Shown: positions 10,324-17,180 of the stretch, piece after piece
How positions within the stretch are numbered: the first letter of the stretch is position 1
How the letters are laid out: every line of letters begins with the position of its first letter
Assembly (NCBI RefSeq): GCF_018987265.1
Contig: NZ_CP076853.1
Span: 3,313,501-3,377,500 of the forward strand
Length of the DNA: 64,000 bases
Direction of reading: 5' to 3'
DNA from: Rhizobium sp. WYJ-E13
Lineage (GTDB): Bacteria; Pseudomonadota; Alphaproteobacteria; Rhizobiales; Rhizobiaceae
Translations under genes and position numbers: made by a program
Notes under the pieces: model-generated
What the model was told of the DNA's origin: nothing
The model's input: the letters and a program-made list of their open reading frames with translations, nothing else
The model's database searches: none

Positions 10324-10698
10324 CCCCTCGCCAAATCGCTGGAATTCCTGCGTGAACCCGGCATGAACGGCAGGTTCGGCGAAGGTTCAGACGCCGCTCG
10401 CTAGAGATAGGCGCATCGGGTGACACTGGCCCGAAGGCTGGAGTGTATCGTCCCTTCTTCTTCAGCCTAGATTCGGCCGGCCAAGAGCTCCCTCAGCTCC
10501 GCCGGCCACTTTTCTTCAGGCATATAGCTCCGCAAGTTGATGCTGCGGCTCGGCGTGTCTCAGCTTTTGCCAATGTTATCGTATAGAAAAATCTCAATCT
10601 ATTACACTTCGCTTATATTAAGCGGCAATTTCGCCATTGATTTTCCAGATCCCTGCGGTATCCCCTAGTATATCCCTCATACGAAGAAACACTGCGCT
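10324..10698. other. Intergenic region upstream of hsp20 and the hydrolase gene
   Basis: About 375 bases with no gene I trust. An inverted repeat GGCCGGC/GCCGGCC (10475-10481 and 10501-10507) overlaps a minus-strand reading frame of only 18 codons from ATG (10523-10467), MPEEKWPAELRELLAGRI, which has no upstream ribosome site and is not called. The stretch from about 10565 to 10625 is AT-rich and may hold the promoter of the hydrolase gene at 10699. Confidence 0.5.
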
Positions 10699-11670
10699 AT
10701 GGAACAGGTTCTTTACTCGACTCCAGACAATCCGGCGCCGGAGAACCGCACCGAGGGCTTTTTCGAGACCCACGACGGCCATAGGTTGCGTTTTGCAGTC
10801 TTCCGGTCGCAAACACCGGTCGCCCACGGAACGGTGGTCCTCCTGCACGGACGCAGCGAATACATCGAGAAGTATTTCGAAACGATCCGCGACCTCACCG
10901 CTAAGGGGCTCTGGGTCGCGACCTATGATCTGCGCGGTCAGGGTGGCTCGCCCCGGCTGATCAAGAAACGCAATCACGGCCACATCCGCCGCTTTTCCGA
11001 TTACGAGCGCGATCTCGACACGTTCCTCGAAAAGGTCGTGCTGCCGGATACAAGGCTGCCCTTCTACATGCTCGCCCATTCCACAGGCGCGCTGATTGCG
11101 CTTTCCGCCGCCCCTTATCTTTCGACGCGCATCGAGCGCATGGTACTGTCAGCCCCTTTCCTTGGCCTTATTGGCCAGGCTGCTTCCGAGGGTATTATCC
11201 GCACGGTATCAGCCACGCTTAGCGCCATCGGCCTCGGCGGCGTACCGCTCGGCAAGATGAACGAACTGCAATTCCCTGATAACCCTCTCACATCGGATGA
11301 AACGCGTTTCGAACGGAACGCGGCGATCGCAAAGGCTCACCCGGAGCTCGCTCTCGGAGCGCCAACCGCCCGCTGGATGCACGAATGCATGAAAGCGATC
11401 GACCGGGTGACCCAACCCTACCATCTCTTCTCGATTACCATCCCCTCCGTCGTCATCGCGCCGACGCGCGACGGACTGGTGCCTTATACGGCGCAAGAAC
11501 GGCTCTCACGTTATTTCCGCGCCGGTCAGCTTGTCCCGATCAACGGTGCCCGCCACGAGATATTCCAGGAAAGGGATATTTATCGCACAGCCGCGCTTGC
11601 CGCCTTCCATGCCTTCATTCCCGGCAGCGATGCCGAGGCGACTGATGACGTGACGGCGATCGGCGTCTGA
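10699..11670 (+). CDS. Alpha/beta hydrolase, lysophospholipase (PldB)-like
   Basis: Cytoplasmic or membrane-associated serine hydrolase of 323 residues in the alpha/beta fold, closest in pattern to lysophospholipase L2/monoacylglycerol lipase. Visible elements are the oxyanion-hole segment VVLLHGRSEY (about residue 50), YDLRGQGGS, the nucleophile elbow AHSTGA with its serine at about residue 120, and late acid and histidine positions in PTRDGLVP and GARHEIFQE. There is no signal peptide. The gene is alone on its strand and converges with hisN 23 bases downstream. Substrate is not deducible from sequence; membrane lysolipid turnover is the family expectation. Confidence 0.85.
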   Translation: MEQVLYSTPDNPAPENRTEGFFETHDGHRLRFAVFRSQTPVAHGTVVLLHGRSEYIEKYFETIRDLTAKGLWVATYDLRGQGGSPRLIKKRNHGHIRRFSDYERDLDTFLEKVVLPDTRLPFYMLAHSTGALIALSAAPYLSTRIERMVLSAPFLGLIGQAASEGIIRTVSATLSAIGLGGVPLGKMNELQFPDNPLTSDETRFERNAAIAKAHPELALGAPTARWMHECMKAIDRVTQPYHLFSITIPSVVIAPTRDGLVPYTAQERLSRYFRAGQLVPINGARHEIFQERDIYRTAALAAFHAFIPGSDAEATDDVTAIGV

Positions 11671-11693
11671 GCCTTTTTACGCATGTCGTTGCT

Positions 11694-12479
11694 TTAGCGC
11701 TGCAGGATGGTGATCGCCTCTTCGTAAACCGCCCTGCTGCCGGCTGCGATGATGGAGCCGCCATTTTCCGGCCGCGCCCCGTCCCAGGTGGTCATGATCC
11801 CGCCGGCGCCTTCGATGACAGGAATGATCCCGCCGACGTCATAGGGTTTGAGGCTGTTCTCGATAACGAGATCGACATGGCCCGCGGCCAGCAGCGCATA
11901 GGCATAACAATCGCAGCCGTAACGGAAGAGCCTGACCTTGCTTTCGATCTCACGATACTTCTCCATCTCCTCGCCGACGAAGAGATGCGGGGAGGTGGTG
12001 AAGAGGATGGCATTGGAGAGTGCGTCGCAGTCGCGCACCTGCAGCCGGCGCTCACCCTCCGGCCCGCTATAGGTCGAGCCATTCTCATCGCCGAAATACC
12101 GCTCGCCGGTGAAGGGCTGCTCGATCATGCCGGCAACCGCCCGGCCATTCTTCTGCAGGCCGATCAACGTTCCCCAAACCGGAACGCCGGAAATGAAGGC
12201 GCGTGTGCCGTCGATCGGATCGATCACCCACACATGCTCGCGATCGAGACCGACATCGCCATGCTCTTCGCCCAGAATGCCGTGCTCGGGAAAATGCTCC
12301 TCGATCAGCGCACGAATTGCCGTCTCGGCGGCCCTATCGCCTTCCGTGACCGGATCGAAGCCCGATGACAGCTTGTTGGTGACATTGATGCCCGAGCGAA
12401 AGCGCGGCAGGGTTTCTGCCTTTGCAGCTTCGGCGAGACGGTTGAAGAACGAACGGTCGGGAAGCATGGAGAAATCCAT
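11694..12479 (-). CDS. hisN: Histidinol-phosphatase, inositol monophosphatase family
   Basis: Predicted Mg-dependent phosphatase of 261 residues in the IMPase superfamily. Alphaproteobacteria use this HisN type for the penultimate step of histidine synthesis (histidinol phosphate to histidinol). Metal-site motifs are all present: GEEHG (about residue 70), WVIDPIDGTRAF (about residues 84-95) and the distal YDVGGIIPVIEGAGG. The start MDFSMLPDRSFF is followed by another ATG four codons in. It converges with the hydrolase gene. A small RNA gene lies upstream on the opposite strand. General inositol monophosphatase (SuhB) activity is the alternative; the HisN reading rests on overall resemblance. 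Confidence 0.83.
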   Translation of the reverse strand: MDFSMLPDRSFFNRLAEAAKAETLPRFRSGINVTNKLSSGFDPVTEGDRAAETAIRALIEEHFPEHGILGEEHGDVGLDREHVWVIDPIDGTRAFISGVPVWGTLIGLQKNGRAVAGMIEQPFTGERYFGDENGSTYSGPEGERRLQVRDCDALSNAILFTTSPHLFVGEEMEKYREIESKVRLFRYGCDCYAYALLAAGHVDLVIENSLKPYDVGGIIPVIEGAGGIMTTWDGARPENGGSIIAAGSRAVYEEAITILQR

Positions 12480-12586
12480 ATGGCTAGCGGGAAATGGCGT
12501 TTTTCATAGCGAAAAAGCGGCGAAATGCAAATACAACAGGCAATTTCCGATTAGCTGCCTAAAGATTTTGCAGTGCAATATATTGC

Positions 12587-12615
12587 TTGACAATTGTGCA
12601 ATGCAGCAGTAGCGT
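12587..12615 (+). promoter_or_regulatory. Promoter of the MmgR-like small RNA
   Basis: TTGACA at 12587-12592 and TAGCGT at 12610-12615 are 17 bases apart, giving a perfect -35 and a weak -10. The implied start, near 12622, is where the sRNA's first hairpin begins. Confidence 0.6.
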
Positions 12616-12621
12616 CTTACC

Positions 12622-12701
12622 TACAGTCTTCTGACTGTAAATACCCTCCTTGGGTGTTTCCTCCCTAGACTTAGCCGCGCTGACGAAGCGCGGTTTTTTT
12701 T
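12622..12701 (+). ncRNA. mmgR: Candidate trans-acting sRNA of the MmgR/suhB (alpha-r8) type
   Basis: About 80 bases with promoter, compact fold and terminator but no reading frame. It opens with a perfect 6-bp hairpin (ACAGTC-TTCT-GACTGT). A single-stranded CU-rich stretch follows with CCCTCC and TTTCCTCCC, both able to pair with Shine-Dalgarno sequences. It ends with CCGCGCT-GACGA-AGCGCGG and eight Ts (12675-12701). Length, anti-SD motifs and a location beside an inositol-monophosphatase-family gene fit my memory of the alphaproteobacterial suhB/MmgR family; in Sinorhizobium meliloti MmgR limits polyhydroxybutyrate storage and responds to nitrogen. The family name is recalled, not searched. 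The RNA gene itself is well supported. Confidence 0.75.
12675..12701 (+). terminator. Rho-independent terminator of the small RNA
   Basis: A 7-bp GC stem, CCGCGCT with AGCGCGG around a five-base loop, is followed by eight Ts on the plus strand. It ends 17 bases before the 3' end of the convergent amidohydrolase gene. Confidence 0.92.
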
Positions 12702-12718
12702 GACCTGAAGGCTGAAAA

Positions 12719-13600
12719 TCACTCGGCCGCAAGGGCTCGGTCGCCGGCAAATTTCTCGACATAATCAGCCATCTGCCGCATGAACGACGTGATGGCGGTC
12801 ACAACGGTGTCGAAATCCGGCCGCTTCTCCAGCGTTACCTCATCGACATAGATCGAGCGGTTGACCTCGATCTGCAGCGCATGCAGCCCGCGTGACGGCC
12901 GGCCGTAATGCTCTGTGATGAAGCCGCCGGCATAGGGCTTGTTGCGGATCGCCGCAAAACCCATCTCCTCGAGAATGCCGATCGCCGTGCGCGAAAGCTC
13001 TGCCGAAGCGCTGGTGCCGTAACGGTCGCCGATGATGAAATCCGGCCGCGCATTACTGCCGGCGACACGCACATTGCCCGGCATGGAATGGCAGTCTATC
13101 AGGACACCGAAGCCAAATTGCACATGCGTGCGCGCAATCAGCCGCCGCAGCGCGAAGTGATAGGGCTTATAGACGCTTTCGACACGCTCCAGCCCTTCCT
13201 GAACGGGTAGCCGGCGCGCATAGATTTCCATGTTCTCAGCCACGATGCGCGGAATCGTACCAAGCCCGCCTGCAACTCTTAGCGAATTGATATTCGCATA
13301 AGGCGGCAACAGCCCGTCGAACATGCGCGGATCGAGCTCGTAGGGCTCGCGATTGACGTCGAGATAAGCGCGCGGGAAATTCGCAAGCAGCAGCGGTGCG
13401 CCGAGATCCACGGCCGCGCCGAACAGTTCATCGACATAATGGTCTTCAGAACGGCGTATTGAGATACCTTCCAGCCGCGACTGCGCGATGAATTCCGGTG
13501 GATAAATGCGGCCGCTGTGAGGGGAGTTGTAGACGAAGGGAATGGTCTGCGACACGGGCTCATGCACTTCAAAAAGCTCGTATTCGCGTATTTCCGGCAC
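12719..13600 (-). CDS. N-formylglutamate amidohydrolase family protein
   Basis: Predicted zinc-dependent amidohydrolase of 293 residues (the HutG/FGase family), which hydrolyses N-formyl-L-glutamate to formate and glutamate, the last step of one histidine-degradation route. Family hallmarks are VYNSPHSGRIYP near the N-terminus, RSEDHYVDEL, the DVNREPYELDPRMF segment, IDCHSMPG with a likely metal-ligand histidine, and HALQIEVNRSIY. The reading frame opens with GTG (at 13600); AGAGGG lies upstream. No other hut genes are nearby, so the real substrate in this organism may be a related N-acyl amino acid. It is transcribed divergently from cpdR, with 189 bases between them. Confidence 0.87.
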   Translation of the reverse strand: MPEIREYELFEVHEPVSQTIPFVYNSPHSGRIYPPEFIAQSRLEGISIRRSEDHYVDELFGAAVDLGAPLLLANFPRAYLDVNREPYELDPRMFDGLLPPYANINSLRVAGGLGTIPRIVAENMEIYARRLPVQEGLERVESVYKPYHFALRRLIARTHVQFGFGVLIDCHSMPGNVRVAGSNARPDFIIGDRYGTSASAELSRTAIGILEEMGFAAIRNKPYAGGFITEHYGRPSRGLHALQIEVNRSIYVDEVTLEKRPDFDTVVTAITSFMRQMADYVEKFAGDRALAAE

Positions 13601-13789
13601 TTTCTGCCCTCTTTACCATGTCATCAAGTGGCTGTGACGGCCATGTTGCCAGTTGCCTGCCCTTAAGTCCATACTACATAGAAGGGATGGCGGTCGCGGC
13701 CAGGGCGATTTCACCGGTTGTTTACCGGGCGAAGTCTAGTGTAGACGGCTGGTATCCCATAAAACACTAGTGATCAGCGGTCCGGATTA

Positions 13790-14152
13790 ATGACTCAGAA
13801 GATACTTCTCGCCGAAGACGACAACGACATGCGCCGCTTCCTGGTGAAGGCGCTCGAAAAGGCCGGCTACAAGGTCCTTTCTTACGACAACGGCGCGAGC
13901 GCTTATGACCGCCTGCGTGAAGAGCCCTTCTCCCTGTTGCTGACCGATATCGTCATGCCGGAAATGGACGGCATCGAGCTGGCGCGCCGCGCGACCGAGC
14001 TCGATCCTGACCTGAAGGTCATGTTCATCACTGGCTTTGCAGCCGTTGCGCTGAACCCTGATTCGAAGGCTCCGAAGGACGCAAAGGTCCTTTCCAAGCC
14101 TTTCCACCTGCGCGACCTCGTCGACGAGGTCAACAAGATGCTTGCCGCGTAA
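13790..14152 (+). CDS. cpdR: CpdR-type single-domain response regulator
   Basis: A stand-alone receiver domain of 120 residues with no output domain. The sequence closely matches CpdR of rhizobia, the factor that when unphosphorylated helps deliver the cell-cycle regulator CtrA and other substrates to the ClpXP protease. The acidic pocket (AEDDND), the phosphoacceptor Asp53 in LLLTDIVMPEMDG, the Thr in FITGFAA and the Lys in LSKPFHLRDL are all present. In the known system CpdR is phosphorylated through CckA-ChpT. The neighbouring tRNA-Val is about 85 bases downstream on the same strand and may share the transcript. Confidence 0.95.
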   Translation: MTQKILLAEDDNDMRRFLVKALEKAGYKVLSYDNGASAYDRLREEPFSLLLTDIVMPEMDGIELARRATELDPDLKVMFITGFAAVALNPDSKAPKDAKVLSKPFHLRDLVDEVNKMLAA

Positions 14153-14236
14153 GGCGTCTTGGCGGCTCGTCACAAAACTTCAAAAAAGCCTATTGACGGC
14201 TCCGGAGGTTTTGTGGTCTATGCGCCGACATCGGAT

Positions 14237-14311
<75 letters not shown>

Positions 14312-14330
14312 TCCTAATTCGCTGAAAAGC

Positions 14331-14366
14331 AAAGGCCTTTCGAGAAATCGAAAGGCCTTTTTAGTT
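14331..14366 (+). terminator. Terminator downstream of tRNA-Val
   Basis: A 12-bp perfect stem (AAAGGCCTTTCG with CGAAAGGCCTTT, loop AGAAAT) is followed by a short T-rich tract on the plus strand. Confidence 0.9.
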
Positions 14367-14507
14367 TTGACGCTGTGGCCTTCGCAGGCCCTTCTAAGAC
14401 CGGTACGATGTGTCTGCTTGTTCCGTGCCGCATTTGTCGAGACTTCCCTGAAAAGCGGTCTGACCAAGCGGTTGCAATGTTGTTTCGCTCTCCCGCATTG
14501 GGGGCAC

Positions 14508-14851
14508 ATGAATATTTTCATCGGATTGATATTGCTGATGGTGCTGAGCTGGAGCCCGGCTTCCGCAAAAGAAGACATGAAGCTCCGCACGCTCACGGAT
14601 AGCAAGGAGACAAGCGTCGTCACGATGCTGATCGGCGAGGCCGGATTGACACTTCGAATGATGAACACCCACCTCGCAGCTGAGGACAACCCCTCTTATA
14701 CTGCTCGCCGCGGAACGTTACGATTTCGCGAACCGAGTACGTCGAAATCGCGAAGAGATATCTGGAGCGGCACCCGGATGTCGGTGAGGAGACGTTCCAA
14801 GTTTGCCCCTTGGCCCTGCTCAGGTCACTGGAGCAAATGTATCCGTGCTGA
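14508..14851 (+). pseudogene. Frameshifted Rap1a/Tai-like small secreted protein gene
   Basis: From ATG 14508 the frame gives a clear signal peptide (MNIFIGLILLMVLSWSPASA) and mature sequence as far as THLAAEDNP at 14691. Sense then continues only in another frame, from 14693 (LLYCSPRNVTISRTEYVEI) through KRYLERHPDV to LLRSLEQMYPC and a TGA at 14849. Joined, the product is about 114 residues and ends in the ...AL...PC pattern of the Rap1a/Tai immunity-protein-like family. One missing base in the ACCCCTCTT stretch near 14690-14695 explains the break. Staying in the first frame gives unrelated arginine-rich sequence, so a single intact gene is not supported. It may be a true pseudogene or a sequencing error. 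Confidence 0.72.
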
Positions 14852-14966
14852 GACGATAGAAATCCATCTTCGATGCCAAACCAAATTCGGACACAGAGCC
14901 ATGCCATGCGCGATAATGAGCCCGAGGCGTTGATTCGCCTCGTCAGGACACGGGGTTCGAATCGAA

Positions 14967-15455
14967 ATGAAATTATCTGCGCTTGCCATCGCCGCCTTCT
15001 CCACCCTCACTTTTGCCGCTGCAGCGCAGGCGGATGACAATTTTCCAGGCGCGCCCGGCGTCATCGCGCTTGGCGGCAAGTGCCAGAAGCTGGTCGTCGC
15101 CAAGTTCGACGCCACGAAGGGCTGCAAGGGAGAGCTGGCAAGTGTGACGCTCGTCAACGGCACCGTCACCTTCATCTTCACCTCAGATGGCAAGCTGCTG
15201 GGCTTCCAGGGCGATGGGAAGGCCATCAAGCCTGCATCCAATGGCAATGCCCGCCTGCCGCTCAGCCTCGTCACCACGGGTGTCGGCAACAAGATGACGG
15301 GCGAGGTGAAGGTTGCAGGCTTCTGCACCTTCGGCAATCCCTATGCCGGCAAGCCGACAGCCATCGAATGCACGGCGGAAAGCAAGGATTCGGCCTTCAC
15401 GGGCAGCTTCCGCACCAGCGGCAAGGCACCGGCACGGAAAAACGGTGGAAAATAA
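14967..15455 (+). CDS. Secreted hypothetical protein
   Basis: I do not recognise a characterised family. The 162-residue product begins with a good Sec signal peptide (MKLSALAIAAFSTLTFAAAAQA, likely cut before DDN), so it should be periplasmic. The mature part has cysteines in GKCQKL, KGCKGEL, GFCTFG and IECTAE, which could form two disulphides, and many short beta-prone segments. The tail is basic (GKAPARKNGGK). It lies between the frameshifted Rap1a-like gene and a convergent nuclease-like gene. Codon use resembles the neighbours. No function is proposed. Confidence 0.78.
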   Translation: MKLSALAIAAFSTLTFAAAAQADDNFPGAPGVIALGGKCQKLVVAKFDATKGCKGELASVTLVNGTVTFIFTSDGKLLGFQGDGKAIKPASNGNARLPLSLVTTGVGNKMTGEVKVAGFCTFGNPYAGKPTAIECTAESKDSAFTGSFRTSGKAPARKNGGK

Positions 15456-15476
15456 GAGATCGTTGGACTGACAGCC

Positions 15477-16193
15477 TCAGGCGCACCAGGAGCCTGAGGC
15501 AGATCCCGGCTTCCTCGCTAGGCCCTCATTGATAAGACGCGTACCGAAGGAGCGCCCGTCACGCGAAATGACGCGCGGCGCGCCACGGTCATTCGCCTTG
15601 CCGGCGGCATTCATGTTGAACGGACCGGCATTCAGCAGCGCCAACAGCCGCGATTTGGCGGCGAAGGCGACCTTCCGTTCGTCTTCACAGCGCGCGCGGT
15701 CGACATCCGGGCTCACCATATCAGCGATGACGATCTTCTCACCCTTGTACCAGAAGGTGCCGGCATCGCCGACGCAATTGATATGCTCGCCTTGCCCGCA
15801 ATATCCAAAGGCGGCTTTGGCGGTTTCCGAAGAAGACGGGGCAACAGGGGAGATAGAGGCCGGCACGATCTTTGCCGTCGGAACCGGAGCCGAGGGGATC
15901 GCCATAGGCGGCACCGGATCGTTCGTCTGCCGTGGCTTGGCGGCAGGTGCTGCGACAGCAACCTGCTTCGGCGCGTCCTTGGATGCCTGAGGCTTGGCTT
16001 CAGCCGCTTCGCGGATAACGGCAGCCGGTGCCTTGCCAAGCATCGGGCGAATGGTTTTCCAGTTGTCATAGGCGGCAATGGCGCCCACCGCGGCGATGCC
16101 GAGCACGAACCAGGGCATCGCGCCTCCGGAGGATGCGCTGCTCTTTCTTTTTGCCGGCGCCTTGCGGCGGCCGCGTGTCGCTGTTTTGGCCAT
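15477..16193 (-). CDS. Membrane-anchored thermonuclease-like (SNase-fold) protein
   Basis: A 238-residue protein with a basic N-terminus (TRGRRKAPAKRKSS), one transmembrane helix (about 26-42, MPWFVLGIAAVGAIAAY), a long Ala/Pro-rich linker to about residue 125, and a C-terminal domain resembling the staphylococcal nuclease OB fold (about 130-238). Features of that fold are VIADMVSPDVDRARCEDE, a conserved KSRLLALL helix, and DRGAPRVISRDGRSFGTRLINEGLA. The classical catalytic Arg/Glu pair is not obvious, so nuclease activity is uncertain. Similar proteins in rhizobia are annotated as thermonuclease family. The domain should face the periplasm. It converges with the secreted-protein gene. Confidence 0.72.
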   Translation of the reverse strand: MAKTATRGRRKAPAKRKSSASSGGAMPWFVLGIAAVGAIAAYDNWKTIRPMLGKAPAAVIREAAEAKPQASKDAPKQVAVAAPAAKPRQTNDPVPPMAIPSAPVPTAKIVPASISPVAPSSSETAKAAFGYCGQGEHINCVGDAGTFWYKGEKIVIADMVSPDVDRARCEDERKVAFAAKSRLLALLNAGPFNMNAAGKANDRGAPRVISRDGRSFGTRLINEGLARKPGSASGSWCA

Positions 16194-16301
16194 CGATCCG
16201 ATTCCCTTGAATGGGTCGGATTATCGCTGCGCAATCCTTTCCGAAAGGTTGGCAAGTCATCGCCGCGGATCGCTTTCCCGAACCGAAATTCGCCGGACAT
16301 G

Positions 16302-16328
16302 AAAACGCCCGGCTTCATGGCCGGGCGT
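16302..16328 (-). terminator. Terminator downstream of the small gene at 16352
   Basis: A 9-bp stem, ACGCCCGGC with GCCGGGCGT around a six-base loop, is followed by TTTT on the minus strand. It lies 23 bases past the stop codon of the 59-codon gene. Confidence 0.8.
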
Positions 16329-16351
16329 CTCGCACAAGTTCTACCTGGGAC

Positions 16352-16531
16352 TCAGCAGCCTTGCGCTGCCGAAGGTGCAGTAGCGGGCATCTTCGCTGTT
16401 TGCTCACTTGGCGGCACGGATGGCGTCTCGCGCTTGCCGATATCCATCCGGCGCTCGGCCGCCTCGCGTACGGCCTGCCACTCATATTCGTGCTGGATGA
16501 AGATATCACGCGGCACAAGATTGATTGTCAT
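16352..16531 (-). CDS. Small hypothetical protein (59 aa)
   Basis: A short gene on the minus strand encoding 59 residues. The N-terminal half (MTINLVPRDIFIQHEYEWQA) and the following REAAERRMDI look protein-like and partly helical; the C-terminal half is Pro/Ser/Thr-rich and ends in QGC. I chose the second in-frame ATG because AGGTG stands eight bases before it; the first ATG (16537) would sit on top of that site. A terminator follows directly, and another small gene lies 35 bases upstream on the same strand, so the two may form one transcript. No family is recognised. Confidence 0.6.
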   Translation of the reverse strand: MTINLVPRDIFIQHEYEWQAVREAAERRMDIGKRETPSVPPSEQTAKMPATAPSAAQGC

Positions 16532-16566
16532 TCGCATCTCACCTGTCTTGTTTTACGGAACTGGTT

Positions 16567-16806
16567 TCAACGGACGGGCTTTGCGAGCTTGGTATCGTCG
16601 CTCTTGATGTCAGGTCCGCCCTTGGAAAGGACACTGCCGGTGACATGAGCAGGCACATGGATGTCGTGGAAGACACCCGGCGTAAGCGTCAGGTCGACTT
16701 GGTGCGGCGGAAGCACCTGGGCTTTTTGCATGCGATTGGGTCTTGCCCGCTTCATGCGGTCTGAGGCTTCCGTGCGCTTATCGGGAACATGGGTCGAATT
16801 CTGCAT
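16567..16806 (-). CDS. Small hypothetical protein (79 aa)
   Basis: A 79-residue, basic, hydrophilic product (MQNSTHVPDKRTEASDRMKR at the start) with no signal peptide or membrane helix. A strong ribosome site, AAGGAGG, sits six bases before the ATG and is the best reason to accept the gene. The middle (VDLTLTPGVFHDIHVPAHV) alternates hydrophobic and polar residues as in a beta strand. It precedes the 59-residue gene on the same strand. I do not recognise a family. Confidence 0.62.
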   Translation of the reverse strand: MQNSTHVPDKRTEASDRMKRARPNRMQKAQVLPPHQVDLTLTPGVFHDIHVPAHVTGSVLSKGGPDIKSDDTKLAKPVR

Positions 16807-16955
16807 CGTCGCCCTCCTTCAAGACCATCTCAGATGTTTTCATCGGCTCAGCTAGGTCGTAACGGGCGAGAGCCCCGCATGGTTCCAAAGAAATCGCTAG
16901 CTCTGACCGATCGGGTGTCTTGACTGGCGCGACAACTTCACTACCTACTGGAGCA

Positions 16956-17087
16956 CCCGCAGCCTCATCCAGACATCGGCTGCGGGGGAACCCTGGTGCC
17001 GGGCCCCTCTGGCGAGAGTTTTTACGGCGCTCTCGTGATGTCGGTACCGCCTGCAAATTAGCCGGCGGATTTTTCATCGATGAAAAA
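16956..17087 (+). promoter_or_regulatory. Possible structured leader ahead of the DUF475 gene
   Basis: The 374-base gap 16807-17180 has no gene I trust, but several hairpins can be drawn. CCCGCAGCC pairs with GGCTGCGGG (16956-16964/16978-16986). Alternatively GACATC (16972-16977) pairs with GATGTC (17037-17042), enclosing CGAGAG/CTCTCG (17013-17018/17030-17035) and a GGGG/CCCC stem. The first and second folds exclude each other, as in a switching leader. A perfect 18-base palindrome, TTTTTCATCGATGAAAAA (17070-17087), follows. No known riboswitch class is matched. Confidence 0.35.
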
Positions 17088-17180
17088 GCTCACCATGCCA
17101 AACGCGCATGCCCTTAGTGGTACGCGTTTTTCTGCTTTCACCCCATTTTCCGACCAGGTTTGCGGCTGCGAGGTGCAGCC

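Noticed and set aside
10467..10523. An 18-codon minus-strand frame, MPEEKWPAELRELLAGRI
   Set aside because: It reads like protein, but has no ribosome site and overlaps an inverted repeat. It is too short to call without conservation data.
14367..14507. Extending the Rap1a-like gene to an earlier start at 14367
   Set aside because: That start is within the terminator after tRNA-Val, and the added residues precede an obvious signal peptide that begins at 14508.
16807..17180. A yybP-ykoY (manganese) riboswitch ahead of the DUF475 gene
   Set aside because: I looked for the conserved GGGGAGUAG core and the matching second loop and did not find them. Only generic hairpins remain.
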